Assembly: GCA_039922875.1 (NCBI GenBank)
Contig: JBDTDV010000023.1
Span: forward strand, 1-64,000
From: JBDTDV01 sp039922875
Lineage (GTDB): Bacteria; Actinomycetota; Actinomycetes; Actinomycetales; Microbacteriaceae
Length of the DNA stretch: 64,000 nucleotides
Direction of reading: 5' to 3'
Of the stretch, positions 33,523 through 43,300 are shown piece after piece (the first letter of the stretch is position 1; each line of letters starts with the position of its first letter). The notes under the pieces were generated by a model that did no database searches, was not told the origin of the DNA, and saw nothing but the letters and a program-made list of their open reading frames with translations. Both the position numbers and the translations under genes were made by a program.

Positions 33523-34488
33523 ATGGACATCATCGGTACAGTCCTCTGGCCCATTGAGTGGGTCATCGAGCTTATTCTCGTGGTCTTCCACTGGCTTTTC
33601 GTGGCCATGGGGATGGACGCCGGCAGCGGCCTGACCTGGGTTTTGTCAATCGCCGGTCTGACGATCGTGGTTCGGGCGGCGCTATTTCCGATCTTCGTGA
33701 AGCAGATCAAAAATCAGCGGCGGATGCTTGAGGTCGCCCCGCAGTTGAAGAAGATCCAGGAGAAATACAAGGGAAAGAAGGACCAGTTCTCTCGCGAATC
33801 GATGTCGCGCGAGACAATGGAGTTGTACAAGAAGACCGGGACGAACCCGCTCAGTTCATGTCTGCCGTTGTTGATGCAGATGCCGATCTTCTTCGGTCTG
33901 TTCCGGGTGTTGGAGCGGGCGGCGTCCGGCAAGGCCGGGGTTGGTCCGATGGATTCTGACTTGGGAAAGCTCTTCGGTGCGTCCAAGCTTTTCGGTGAAG
34001 CGAACCTGAATTCAAGCTTTTCGGCAGCGATGAACGCCCAACCGCAGCTGGTGGGAGTGATGATCGTGGCTGCGATCATGGTCGTTCTCATGACGGCGTC
34101 GCAGTTCATCACGCAGTTGCAGATTGTCTCGAAGAACATGTCTCCTGAGACAAAGGCGAGCCCGACCTTCAAGCAGCAGCGCATCTTGCTTTATCTGCTT
34201 CCCTTTGTCTTCTTGTTCTCCGGTTTCACTTTCCCGCTCGGCGTGATGTTCTATTGGCTGGTCTCGAACCTTTGGACGATGGGCCAGCAGTTCCTGGTGA
34301 TCCGTAGCATGCCAACGCCCGGAAGCGACGCCGCCAAGGCCAGGGAGGCGCGATTGGCCCGCCGTGGAAAGCTTTTGTCCCCGGAGGGTGAGGTTGTCGT
34401 GGATATTGAAGAGGAGCCAAAGAAGACTCAGCGGACACAGCCGGTTAGCAAGAGTAGGGCCAAAAAGAAGCCGGGCGGCAAGAAATAG
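33523..34488 (+). CDS. yidC: Membrane protein insertase YidC
   Basis: A 321-aa YidC/Oxa1 insertase of the Gram-positive type, without the large periplasmic domain. Helices are visible at about 12-34 (VIELILVVFHWLFVAMG), 40-62, 120-140 (PLSSCLPLLMQMPIFFGLFRVL), 175-200 and 228-262 (ILLYLLPFVFLFSGFTFPLGVMFYWLVSNLW). The positively charged cytosolic loop between the first two core helices is present (KNQRRMLEVAPQLKKIQEKYKGKKDQ). The tail is Lys/Arg rich (KSRAKKKPGGKK), as expected for ribosome contact. Confidence 0.95.
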   Translation: MDIIGTVLWPIEWVIELILVVFHWLFVAMGMDAGSGLTWVLSIAGLTIVVRAALFPIFVKQIKNQRRMLEVAPQLKKIQEKYKGKKDQFSRESMSRETMELYKKTGTNPLSSCLPLLMQMPIFFGLFRVLERAASGKAGVGPMDSDLGKLFGASKLFGEANLNSSFSAAMNAQPQLVGVMIVAAIMVVLMTASQFITQLQIVSKNMSPETKASPTFKQQRILLYLLPFVFLFSGFTFPLGVMFYWLVSNLWTMGQQFLVIRSMPTPGSDAAKAREARLARRGKLLSPEGEVVVDIEEEPKKTQRTQPVSKSRAKKKPGGKK

Positions 34489-34545
34489 CTGCCGGTTGAT
34501 CAGTAGAGAAGTGGATTGACCGGTGAAGAAGAGGAAAGGTGCACG

Positions 34546-35148
34546 ATGATGGACGCACGGCCCGTGACAACTGAGGCAGCAGCCTATGGCGCAGAAACAA
34601 TCGAACCGGGGGCGACCGGGGCCGAACTGGCTGGGGCCGAACTGGCTGGGACCGCGTCAACCGGCGCCGTCACCGGCGAGCGTACCTCGGAGGAGCTCGC
34701 TGACGAGGGTGATATTGCCGCGGACTACATCGAAGAATTCCTAGACATTTGCGATATCGATGGTGATATCGATATCGATTCGCGCAACGGTCGCGCCTAT
34801 GTATCGGTGAACTCCAGCGCGGAAAGCAATCTTCGGCTGCTGTCATCTCCTGGAACGGTAACGGCGCTTCAAGAACTGACTCGCCTTGCCGTACAAAACA
34901 AGACCGGGTCGTTCTCCCGGCTCATCCTTGATATCGGCGGTTCCCGTGAAGCGCGGCAAGCAGAACTTACTCTGCTTGTCGACCGGGCCATCGCGCGCTT
35001 GGATGAGGGCGCGGCACAGGCCTCCTTGCCGGCGATGTCTTCGTATGAGCGCAAGTTGGTGCATGACGTGGTCGCCCAACGCGGGTATGTCTCGGTGTCC
35101 GAGGGTGAGGGGCGAGACCGACACACCGTAATCACGGCGTCCGCGTAG
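34546..35148 (+). CDS. jag: KH/R3H single-stranded nucleic acid-binding protein Jag (KhpB)
   Basis: About 200 aa, starting at the ATG at 34546 after GGAAAGG; ATG 34549 is equally possible. An Ala/Thr/Glu-rich acidic N-terminus of about 60 residues precedes a KH-type domain (about 65-130, VSVNSSAESNLRLLSSPGTVTALQELTRLAVQNKTG) and an R3H domain (about 130-200, ILDIGGSREARQAELTLLVDRAI, then SYERKLVHDVVA). The gene between yidC and rsmG is always of this type. The role in RNA binding and cell-envelope control is known from other bacteria. Its stop codon overlaps the first parS site. Confidence 0.93.
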   Translation: MMDARPVTTEAAAYGAETIEPGATGAELAGAELAGTASTGAVTGERTSEELADEGDIAADYIEEFLDICDIDGDIDIDSRNGRAYVSVNSSAESNLRLLSSPGTVTALQELTRLAVQNKTGSFSRLILDIGGSREARQAELTLLVDRAIARLDEGAAQASLPAMSSYERKLVHDVVAQRGYVSVSEGEGRDRHTVITASA

Positions 35149-35161
35149 TTTCACGTGAAAC
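35148..35161. promoter_or_regulatory. parS site 1 (GTTTCACGTGAAAC)
   Basis: A perfect 14-bp palindrome matching the conserved ParB-binding parS core. Its first base is the last base of the jag stop codon, and it ends one base before the rsmG TTG start region. ParB, encoded 1.6 kb away, is expected to bind here and spread. It lies near the origin, as parS sites usually do. Confidence 0.9.
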
Positions 35162-35162
35162 A

Positions 35163-35792
35163 TTGAAGCTGGAAGTTGAGCCAGAACCGCCCATAGCGGC
35201 GGAGCTCTTTGGTGGTCGCATCGGCCTTGCCCGGCGGTTCACGGCGAACCTCGCAGAGCATGGTGAGCAGCGCGGGCTGATCGGGCCTTCGGAGCCGCCG
35301 CGACTGTGGAGCAGGCACATCCTCAACTGTGCGGTTCTGGCTCCACTGCTGAATCCCGGACGGGTAGCCGATATCGGCAGCGGCGCCGGTCTGCCCGGGA
35401 TCGTGCTCTCCATCGTCAGACCGGATATTTCCTTCGTTCTGGTTGAGCCGATGGAGCGTCGAATTGCTTGGCTGGACGAGCAGATTGAGGAACTCGGGCT
35501 CACGAATGTGACAACTCTGAGGGCCCGAGCCGAAGAAATTCACCTGGACGAAGCATTCGATCAGGTCACAGCGAGGGCGGTCAGCGCCCTGCGGACGCTG
35601 ATTCCGCTGACCGCACCCCTGGTCAAACCCGGTGGTCGGCTGCTGCTCATGAAGGGGTCCGGCGTAACCAGAGAGCGCGACGCGGCCGCCAAGGTGATCG
35701 GGCGGCATCGGCTCAAAAATGTTGAGATTGATTCCCTCGGAGAGGGTGTGCTGGACGAGGTGACCTACCTTTTCCAGGCTACAGTTGGATGA
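35163..35792 (+). CDS. rsmG: 16S rRNA m7G527 methyltransferase RsmG
   Basis: A 209-aa SAM-dependent methyltransferase acting on G527 of 16S rRNA. The TTG at 35163 is the first start in frame, immediately after parS; no strong ribosome site precedes it. The SAM-binding motif is VADIGSGAGLPGIVLSI at about 60-76. The family residues LIEPMERRIAWL-like LVEPMERRIAWLDE and VTARAVSALRTLIPLTAPLVKPGG follow. Loss of RsmG in other bacteria gives low-level streptomycin resistance. Confidence 0.94.
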   Translation: MKLEVEPEPPIAAELFGGRIGLARRFTANLAEHGEQRGLIGPSEPPRLWSRHILNCAVLAPLLNPGRVADIGSGAGLPGIVLSIVRPDISFVLVEPMERRIAWLDEQIEELGLTNVTTLRARAEEIHLDEAFDQVTARAVSALRTLIPLTAPLVKPGGRLLLMKGSGVTRERDAAAKVIGRHRLKNVEIDSLGEGVLDEVTYLFQATVG

Positions 35793-35859
35793 CGCGCGGT
35801 GGAGAAGTGCCGCCGTCGCGCCTGTGCCGGAGGGTTTTGGGGCAATGAGGAGCGACAAG

Positions 35860-35873
35860 GTTTCACGTGAAAC
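35860..35873. promoter_or_regulatory. parS site 2 (GTTTCACGTGAAAC), containing the parA start codon
   Basis: A second perfect parS palindrome, 712 bp from the first. Its central CACGTG supplies the GTG at 35867, the only start codon available to the parA frame before an upstream stop at 35846-35848 other than internal ones. ParB bound here would cover the parA translation and probably transcription start. Confidence 0.9.
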
Positions 35874-36781
35874 ATCCTGACCCGAACAGTAAAACGGCTG
35901 ATTCATTCGATCGCTCGACGCCTTTGGCTCGCGAGCTCGCCGACATGACCAGGCGCCGCCGGTTACTGGCCTCAAATACCCTGCCGCTGCCCTCGGAAAC
36001 TCGGATCTTCACCATCTCGAACCAAAAGGGAGGGGTCGGTAAGACCACCACGGTGGTGAACTTGGCTGCAGCGCTTGCTCGTTCCGGCGCCAGGGTCCTG
36101 GTGATCGACCTGGATCCACAGGGCAACGCCTCAACGGCGCTCGGAATCGATCATCGATCCGAGACGTCGAGTATCTATGACGTCATCGTCAATGATGTCG
36201 ACATGAAAGACGTGGTTCAGAAGAGCCCCGAGTTCAAAGACCTGCATTGTGCGCCGGCCACCCTCGATCTGGCCGGCGCGGAGATTGAACTGGTGTCGAT
36301 GGTAGCGCGCGAGCAACGACTGAGCCGGGCATTGGCGCAGTACCTGGAGGGTGTCGAGAGGGCTTTCGACTACGTGCTGATCGATTGCCCGCCGTCACTC
36401 GGGCTGCTCACAATCAACGCCTTCGTCGCAGCGACCGAGGTCTTGATTCCCATCCAATGCGAGTATTACGCGCTTGAAGGCCTCAGCCAGCTGTTGAAGA
36501 ACATCAGCCTGATCGAGAAACACCTCAACCCGGGCCTCGGCGTGACCACAATCTTGCTGACCATGTTCGACTCTCGAACCAACTTGGCCCGTCAAGTCGC
36601 CGAGGAAGTCCGCCAACACTTCCCGAAAGAGGTGCTGAACACGATCATCCCGCGTTCGGTCCGAATTTCAGAGGCGCCCAGCTATGGGCAAAGCGTAATC
36701 AGCTACGACGTTAGTTCCTCCGGCTCGCTCTCGTATCTTGAGGCTGCGGCGGAGATCGCACAAAGAGGAGTACCCAGATAA
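35867..36781 (+). CDS. parA: Chromosome partitioning ATPase ParA
   Basis: A 304-aa ParA/Soj ATPase that positions ParB-parS complexes. The deviant Walker A motif is KGGVGKTTT at residues 54-62, followed by VIDLDPQGNASTALG and YVLIDCPPSLGLLTINAF. The N-terminal 45 residues are an extension (MKHPDPNSKTADSFDRSTPLA) read from inside the parS site; an internal ATG at 35945 would give a shorter form still containing the whole ATPase. The C-terminus matches ParA proteins next to rsmG. parB follows with a one-base overlap. Confidence 0.95.
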   Translation: MKHPDPNSKTADSFDRSTPLARELADMTRRRRLLASNTLPLPSETRIFTISNQKGGVGKTTTVVNLAAALARSGARVLVIDLDPQGNASTALGIDHRSETSSIYDVIVNDVDMKDVVQKSPEFKDLHCAPATLDLAGAEIELVSMVAREQRLSRALAQYLEGVERAFDYVLIDCPPSLGLLTINAFVAATEVLIPIQCEYYALEGLSQLLKNISLIEKHLNPGLGVTTILLTMFDSRTNLARQVAEEVRQHFPKEVLNTIIPRSVRISEAPSYGQSVISYDVSSSGSLSYLEAAAEIAQRGVPR

Positions 36782-37722
36782 TGGCATCAAAAAGAACCGG
36801 GCTTGGCAGGGGCATCGGCGCCCTCATTCCGACCGGGGATTCCTCTGCGCGACCGGTCGACGTCTTTTTCCCGCAGCACGAGACGCAGCATGCTGCTCTG
36901 GTCACGGTGCCCGGTGCGCGGCTTGCCAGCATCCCGACCAAAGACATCGTTCCGAATCCCAAGCAGCCCAGGCTGGATTTTGATCCGGATGATTTGGCTG
37001 AGCTTGTACACAGCGTCCGGGAATTCGGGGTATTGCAGCCCATTGTCATTCGGCCGCTTCCGCAACAGGACGGCAAATACGAGCTCGTCATGGGTGAGCG
37101 CCGCTGGCGGGCCAGTAAGGCGGCGGGGTTGGACACGATCCCGTCCATCGTCAAAGACACCGCAGACGACGCAATGCTGCGCGATGCGCTGCTGGAGAAT
37201 CTGCACCGCTCGCAACTGAATCCTCTTGAAGAGGCGTCGGCCTATCAGCAACTTTTGAGCGACTTCGGTATTACCCAGGAACAACTGGCCGGTCGGTTGG
37301 GCCGATCGCGGCCGCAAATCACCAATACCCTACGGCTGCTGCGCCTGCCCGCCGCCGTACAGCAGCGAGTCGCCGCCGGAGTCCTCAGTGCAGGACACGC
37401 TCGCGCGATCCTCTCCACCGGGGATAGCGATTCGATGCAGCGCCTCGCCGACAAGATCGTGAACGAAGACCTGTCGGTCCGGGCGGCGGAAACGGCTGCG
37501 AAGGCTACCCCGCGGCTTCCGGCGCCTAAGGCTTCTGCCGGACGGCGGCAAGGGCATCTCGATGAGATTGCTGAGCGCCTGGGTGATCGGCTGAACACCC
37601 GAGTCAGGATCTCGCTCGGCGCGCGAAAAGGCCAGGTGACGATTGATTTCGCCACGATCGGCGACCTGAACCGAATTCTCAGCGAGCTCGGTGAGTCAGC
37701 GTTTGGCGAGCCCGTTCACTGA
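36781..37722 (+). CDS. parB: Chromosome partitioning protein ParB
   Basis: A 313-aa ParB, a CTPase clamp that loads at parS. The N-terminus MASKRTGLGRGIGALIP contains the Arg-rich ParA-activating motif. The CTP-binding Box I-III region (about 60-130) shows the VIRPLPQ, GERRWRASKAAGL and LLENLHRSQLNPLEEASAYQQL elements. A helix-turn-helix (about 155-200) reads ITQEQLAGRLGRSRPQITNTLRLLRLP. The C-terminal dimerisation domain is present. It belongs to the parA operon and terminates before the convergent ddl gene. Confidence 0.96.
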   Translation: MASKRTGLGRGIGALIPTGDSSARPVDVFFPQHETQHAALVTVPGARLASIPTKDIVPNPKQPRLDFDPDDLAELVHSVREFGVLQPIVIRPLPQQDGKYELVMGERRWRASKAAGLDTIPSIVKDTADDAMLRDALLENLHRSQLNPLEEASAYQQLLSDFGITQEQLAGRLGRSRPQITNTLRLLRLPAAVQQRVAAGVLSAGHARAILSTGDSDSMQRLADKIVNEDLSVRAAETAAKATPRLPAPKASAGRRQGHLDEIAERLGDRLNTRVRISLGARKGQVTIDFATIGDLNRILSELGESAFGEPVH

Positions 37723-37789
37723 CATCCGGACGCAGAGCCGATCGACCGACGCTGCCCGCTATAGGCCGAGCAGCCGGAAGTAGGTTCGG

Positions 37790-38752
37790 TTACCCGGCGT
37801 CGCGGATGGCTGCGAGAGCGAGATCGGCGTAGACCGCACCCTGGTCGAGGCCCGCGGCGACGATGGCCTGTGGAAACAGGGATGTTTCGGTGAGACCGGG
37901 TAGCGCGTTCGCCTCCAGGAACCAGGGTGTCCCATTCTCGTCGACGATCAGGTCGATCCGTGACAAGTGACGTATGCCCAGCGCAGTATGTGCCGTGACA
38001 GCGGCCCGCGCGATCGCATCTGCCACATCGGCGGGCACCCGAGCCGGAGTGTAGAACCGGGTCTCGCCAGCGTTGTAGCGCGCGGCATAGCCGTAACGAC
38101 CGCGCACCGGCTCAATCTCTACTGCCGGAAGGGCCACCGGGCCATCTCCGGTATCGATGATGCCGACGGCCACCTCGACTCCGCTGACCTCCTGCTCAAT
38201 CAAGGCGACATCGGAATAGGTGTACGCGTCAACCATCGCGCGCGGCAAATCACTGTTCGTGCAGCCAACGCTCACCCCTTGTGCCGAACCGCCGTGCGAT
38301 GGCTTGACCACCAGCGGAGTTCCCAAGCCGGTCAGGACAGCATCCAGCACGCTACCGGCGCCCAGCTCTCTGAATGCGGATTGGGGGAGGGTGACCGATG
38401 CCGGTGTCCGAACACCAGCCCGGGCGACGACGGTCTTGGCGGTCGGCTTAGACCAGGCGAGGCGGGTGGCGTCGGTTCGGGAGCCGACACACGGAATTCC
38501 GGAAAGCTCGATCAGCGCGCTCAACGAGCCGTCTTCACCGGTCGATCCGTGCAGGGCCGGCCAGATCACGTCGGGACGGTTCTCCGCGAGGAAGGAAAGC
38601 AAGGAAGAGTCAGGGTCGCGGAGAGTGACGGTATGTCCGCGCGCGCTCAAGCTGTCGGCCAGACGACGCCCGGAGCGCAACGAGATGTCCCGTTCGTGTG
38701 AGATTCCACCGGCCAGAATCATCACCGAAAGATTGTCGAAATTTGGTCTCAT
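37790..38752 (-). CDS. ddl: D-alanine--D-alanine ligase
   Basis: A 320-aa ATP-grasp ligase making D-Ala-D-Ala for peptidoglycan. The N-terminal GGISHERDISLRSGRRLADSL is the D-Ala ligase signature. The central and C-terminal ATP-grasp regions contain VVKPSHGGSAQGVSVG, LIEQEVSGVEVAVGI and WFLEANALPGLTETSLFP. It could be the sole Ddl or a second paralogue; a location near parB with an aminotransferase gene is usual in Microbacteriaceae. It is convergent with parB and 33 bp downstream of the aminotransferase gene. Confidence 0.88.
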   Translation of the reverse strand: MRPNFDNLSVMILAGGISHERDISLRSGRRLADSLSARGHTVTLRDPDSSLLSFLAENRPDVIWPALHGSTGEDGSLSALIELSGIPCVGSRTDATRLAWSKPTAKTVVARAGVRTPASVTLPQSAFRELGAGSVLDAVLTGLGTPLVVKPSHGGSAQGVSVGCTNSDLPRAMVDAYTYSDVALIEQEVSGVEVAVGIIDTGDGPVALPAVEIEPVRGRYGYAARYNAGETRFYTPARVPADVADAIARAAVTAHTALGIRHLSRIDLIVDENGTPWFLEANALPGLTETSLFPQAIVAAGLDQGAVYADLALAAIRDAG

Positions 38753-38785
38753 CAGGGATTCCTCTAGTTCGATTCGACTATGCGG

Positions 38786-40117
38786 CTAGCGAAGATCGCT
38801 GGGCAGGTTGTCGTGCTCTCGGTCTGAATCCAGCCCGGGCGGCAACTCCAGAGATCCCGTTCCGGCGAACGTCTCGAGCAACTCGGTCTCGGCATTGATC
38901 ACCGTGGCCAAGCGCCGAATCCCCAACCGAATCTCTTGCGGGGTCGGATAGCAGAACGAGAGCCGGATATTCTGATGCCCGTTCTCGTCGGCATAGAACG
39001 CGGTACCGGGAGTGTATGCCACGAGTTCGGTGACCGCGCGCGGCAACATCGCCTTGGAATCCAACTGCGGTGGGAGCGTGAGCCAGACGTAGAACCCGCC
39101 ATTCGGGTCCGTCCAACTCAGTTCCGGCAGATGTTCGGCCAGCGCCGAGAGCATCGCTTCCTTTCGCTCCCGGTATACGCCGCGGAACGTGTTGATCTGC
39201 CCCTTCCAATCCGCCTGGTTCAGATACTCGGCGATCACGAGCTGACTGAACGAACTCGGGCACAGAATCGCCGCCTCGTTCGCCAGCAACAGCTTCTCGC
39301 GGATCGCATGCGGGGCGAGCGCCCAGCCCACGCGGAACCCGGGGGCCAGCGTCTTGGAGAACGTTCCGAGGTAGACGACCCCTTCCTCCTCGACGGAACG
39401 CAGCGCCGGCGGTGGTGGCCCATCGAAATACAGCAGGCCGTACGGGTTGTCCTCCAGGACCAGGATGTCGTTTGCCCTGGCGATCTCAAGAATCTCGAGG
39501 CGCCGCTCCCAGCTGAGCGTCACTCCGGCCGGGTTGTGGAAACTTGGCACGGTGTACAAAAACTTGATCCGCTTCCCCGCGGCCCGCAGCGACGCGATGT
39601 GCTGACGAAGTGCTTCTGGAATCAGTCCGTTTTCGTCCATCGGCACGTGCTCGACCTGGGCCTGGTAGGAGTGAAAGATCACCATTGCCGTCACGTAGCT
39701 CGGACCCTCGGCGAGCACGACATCGCCTGGATCCAAGAACAACTTGCTGAACAACTCGAGTGCGTGCTGGGATCCGGTGGTGACGACGATGTCGTCCACG
39801 CTGCCCGAGATGCCTTCCAGCGCCATCACCTCGAGGATGTGCTCTCGCAGCACCGGCGTTCCTTGACCCGATCCGTACTGCAGCGCGACCGGTCCTTGCT
39901 CGCGCATCACCGTGTCCATCGCTCCGACGACCAGATCAGGCGGCAGTGCGGAAACGCACGGCATCCCGCCGGCCAACGAGACCACCTCCGGCCGGGAGGC
40001 TACCGCGAACAGTGCGCGCACTTCGCTGGCGGCCAGCCCGGAGGTTCGTTGGGCGTATTGGTGGTACCAGGGGTCGAGGTTGGTGCCCTCGGGGCCGGTG
40101 TGTGCCTGGCGTGACAT
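38786..40117 (-). CDS. PLP-dependent aminotransferase (class I/II, 2-aminoadipate/MocR-like catalytic type)
   Basis: About 443 aa; I prefer the ATG at 40117, where GGAAC precedes it, over the in-frame ATG at 40147. This is a fold-type I aminotransferase without a GntR HTH domain. Motifs: SLAGGMPCVSALPPDLV, DIVVTTGSQHALELFSKLFLDPGD, PSFHNPAGVTLSWERR, LVLEDNPYGLLYFDG and the PLP-binding Lys in LGTFSKTLAPGFRVGW. The closest described family is LysN-type 2-aminoadipate transaminase, but the substrate cannot be assigned. It forms a two-gene unit with ddl, perhaps in amino-acid supply for cell-wall synthesis. Confidence 0.88.
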   Translation of the reverse strand: MSRQAHTGPEGTNLDPWYHQYAQRTSGLAASEVRALFAVASRPEVVSLAGGMPCVSALPPDLVVGAMDTVMREQGPVALQYGSGQGTPVLREHILEVMALEGISGSVDDIVVTTGSQHALELFSKLFLDPGDVVLAEGPSYVTAMVIFHSYQAQVEHVPMDENGLIPEALRQHIASLRAAGKRIKFLYTVPSFHNPAGVTLSWERRLEILEIARANDILVLEDNPYGLLYFDGPPPPALRSVEEEGVVYLGTFSKTLAPGFRVGWALAPHAIREKLLLANEAAILCPSSFSQLVIAEYLNQADWKGQINTFRGVYRERKEAMLSALAEHLPELSWTDPNGGFYVWLTLPPQLDSKAMLPRAVTELVAYTPGTAFYADENGHQNIRLSFCYPTPQEIRLGIRRLATVINAETELLETFAGTGSLELPPGLDSDREHDNLPSDLR

Positions 40118-40228
40118 TGGTGTTCCGTTTCTGATCAGCCCTTCCATGTTATCGGGACGCTTGCCGCGACAGGATCCAGGCCGACGGCAGGCGCTGCGAC
40201 CGGGCGCGCTTCTGCGAGCTTTAGGGCC

Positions 40229-40330
40229 GGCGTGCCTTAACTCGGCGTGCCCTAAACCGGCGCGAATAACTCGGCGCGCCTAAATCACCGCGCCTAGATC
40301 GGCGCGCCTAAATCACCGCGCCTAAATCAC
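40229..40330. repeat. Degenerate tandem repeats around the putA stop codon
   Basis: Two nearly identical 28-bp units (40272-40299 and 40300-40327, one mismatch) are preceded by decayed copies of the same GGCGYGCCTAAA-type unit from about 40229. Each perfect unit contains a GGCGCGCC palindrome followed by TAAATCACC. The putA stop codon (40322-40324) lies inside the second copy, so the array reaches into the gene end. Confidence 0.7.
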
Positions 40331-43300
40331 GGCGGCGGACCAGTCGTCGGGGTTGCCGAACCGGTGGGCGGTGATGCTGATTGCCTGTTCCCGGAGGAAG
40401 GGCAGGAGTTCGATCCGCCCGGCAGAGGTCACCGGGTCGCCATAGACGGCGATGTCCGGGGAACCGTCCAGGGCGCGCGACAGAGCCGCCGCGTCGCCTC
40501 CGATCAAGCGAATCCTCGATGCCGTCGTCGACCGGGCGCGGGTGCACCAATCGGCATCCGACTCGACGACGACAGCCGTGGCAACCGAGTGCAGCGCGGC
40601 CAGCAACGGGGAAGGTGGCTCGGTGGCGGTGCTGATCTGGATCGGGGCACCGGCACGGATGCCCGCGGCGACAATGCGGACCAGTTCCGCACGCGGAGCT
40701 CCCTCGGAAAGCCGGATCGTCACCTCGATCGGGCGGTAACGGAACAGATTCCGCTCCAGGCCGAGCGCCGAGACGTCGGTGGTCGCGCCGAACTCCCGCT
40801 GCCACTGGGACTCGTCGTCCTCGGCGGCGGCGCGAACGCGCGCGGCTTCTTCTGCGCTGAGGTCGGCCGCGCCGAGCAGGTGTTCGATCTCGGCGGACAA
40901 TCGGGTTGTGCCTGAACTGCCGGCCGGAACGCCGACTGCTGCGGCCTGTTCGGTACTGGCCTGTTCGGTGCTGGCCTGTTCGGTGCTGGCCTGTTCGGTG
41001 CTGGCCTGCTGGGTACTGGCCCGTTCGGTGCTGGCCTGCTGAGTACTGGCCTGTTGAGTACTGGCCTGTTGAGTACTGGGCTGCCAGGACCCGAGGTGGA
41101 TCAAGTAGTTTGGGCCGCCGGCCTTCGTCCCCGCGCCGACCGATGAGCGCTTCCAGCCGCCAAACGGCTGCCGGCGTACGATGGCGCCGGTGGTCCCGCG
41201 GTTGACGTACAGGTTACCGGCCTGAACGCCGGCCAGCCAGGTGCGCAACTCGTCGGGATCCAGCGAGTGCAGCCCGGCGGTCAGCCCGTATGGACTCGCG
41301 TTCTGCAGCCGAATGGCATCCTCGATGGTCGCGGCGTGCATCACGCCCAAGACGGGCCCGAAGAATTCGGTGAGGTGGAAGTAGCTGCCCTCCTGCACCC
41401 CCGTGCGAATACCGGGGCTCCACAGCCGGCCGGTGTCGTCCAGGGCGCGTGGTTGCAGTAACCACCGTTCGCCCGGGCCCAGGGTGGTCAGTGCATCCTT
41501 GAGCTTGCCATTGGCCGGCTCGATGATCGGCCCCATTTGGGTGCTCGGGTCGGTGGGGTAGCCGACCCGCAGCGAACGGACCGAATCAAGCAGTTGACGC
41601 TCGAACCGCTGCGAGCGGCCGACCGAACCGACCAGGATCACCAGGCTTGCCGCCGAGCACTTCTGGCCTGCGTGCCCGAACGCCGATTTCACCAGATCGG
41701 CGACGGCCAGGTCGATGTCGGCGCTCGGTGTGACAATCATGGCGTTCTTGCCACTGGTCTCGGCCAGCAGCGGCAGGTCCGGCCGCCAGGACCGGAACAT
41801 CTGCGCGGTTTCATACCCTCCGGTCAGGATCACCCGTTCCACCCTGAGGTCCGAGATGAGTTTCTGACCCAAATCGCGCTGCTTCAGGTCCACGAGCTGC
41901 AGCACGTCGCGTGGCACGCCGGCCCGCCACAACGCGGCGGCCATCACGGCGCCGGAGCGTTGGGCGAGTTTAGCCGGCTTGAGGATCACCGGGCTGCCGG
42001 CGGCCAAGGCGGCGAGGGTGGAGCCGGCGGGAATGGCGACCGGGAAGTTCCACGGCGGGGTGACCACCGTCAATCGCGACGGGGTGAACCGGGTGCCGGG
42101 AATGGCATCCAGCTCTGCCGCCCGGGATCCGTAGTAGCGCGCGAAGTCGACGGCCTCGGTGACCTCCGGATCGCCTTCGGCGATTGTCTTGCCGGTTTCG
42201 GCCGCCATCACGGTGATGAGGTCGCCCCTGGCGGCCTCCAGCTCCTCGGCGGCGCGGGCCAGGATCGCTCCCCGCCCCGCCCCGCCGCGTGCCGCCCAAC
42301 CGTCAGCGGATGCCGCGGCCCGCGCTATCGCGTCCTCCAGCGCGGCCGCATCCTCGATTGCCGCGTCGGCGATCAGCTCGCGACCGAGGGCGGTGGATGT
42401 CGCGGCCTCCAGTGCTGCGCGACCCCAGAGGCGGTTCTGCGACAACGCCGGGTCGGTGTCGCTGGCGTTGGCGAAGCCGCGCACAGGAGCCGGGTCACTC
42501 TGTGGGCTCCGGAGCCTGGACTGCTGGCGGTTTGACTCCGGTACGTCGTCGGTCATGGCGTTCGCGGCCGCGAGGAACCGATCTCGTTCGCGGGACATGA
42601 ATGCGCTGTCGTGCGCGATCTCGAAAACCGCCGACATGAAATTCTCCTGGCTGGCGTTCTCCTCCAGGCGGCGTACCAGGTAACTGATCGCGACATCGAA
42701 TTCCTTGGGCTGGACAACCGGCGTGTACAGCAGCAGGCCGCCGACGTCCTTGCGAACTTCTGCCGCCTGGCCCTCCGCCATCCCAAGCAGCATTTCGAAC
42801 TCGACGTCGCGTTGCACACCCCGGCGGGTCGCCAGGAGGTGGGCGAAGGCGATGTCGAAGAGGTTGTGCCCGGCGACGCCCAGTCGTACGGCCGCGGTGT
42901 GCTCCTTGGTCATTGCCCAGTTCAGCAGCCGCTTGTAGTTCGTGTCGGTGTCCTGCTTGGCGGCATAGGTCGCCAGTGGCCAGCCGTGTACCGCCGCGTC
43001 GACGTGCTCCATGGCAAGATTCGCGCCCTTGACCACCCGCACCTTGATGGGAGCGCCCCCTGATGCCACCCGCGCGGTCGCCCACTCGGTCAGCCCCCGC
43101 AGCGCACGAAGAGCGTCGGGCAGATAGGCCTGCAGCACGATACCGGCCTCCAGCTCACGCAGCTGCGGTTGGTCCAGCAGCTTCTCGAACACCGCGATGG
43201 TCAGATCAAGGTCGCGGTACTCCTCCATGTCAAGATTGATAAACTTCCTCGGTCTTGAGGCTGCCACGGGCCCCGAACCCACCGCGGCTCCCGAACTGGC

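Noticed and set aside
38936..40114. Plus-strand frame opposite the aminotransferase gene
   Set aside because: Overlaps a full PLP enzyme; no plausible ribosome site or motif.
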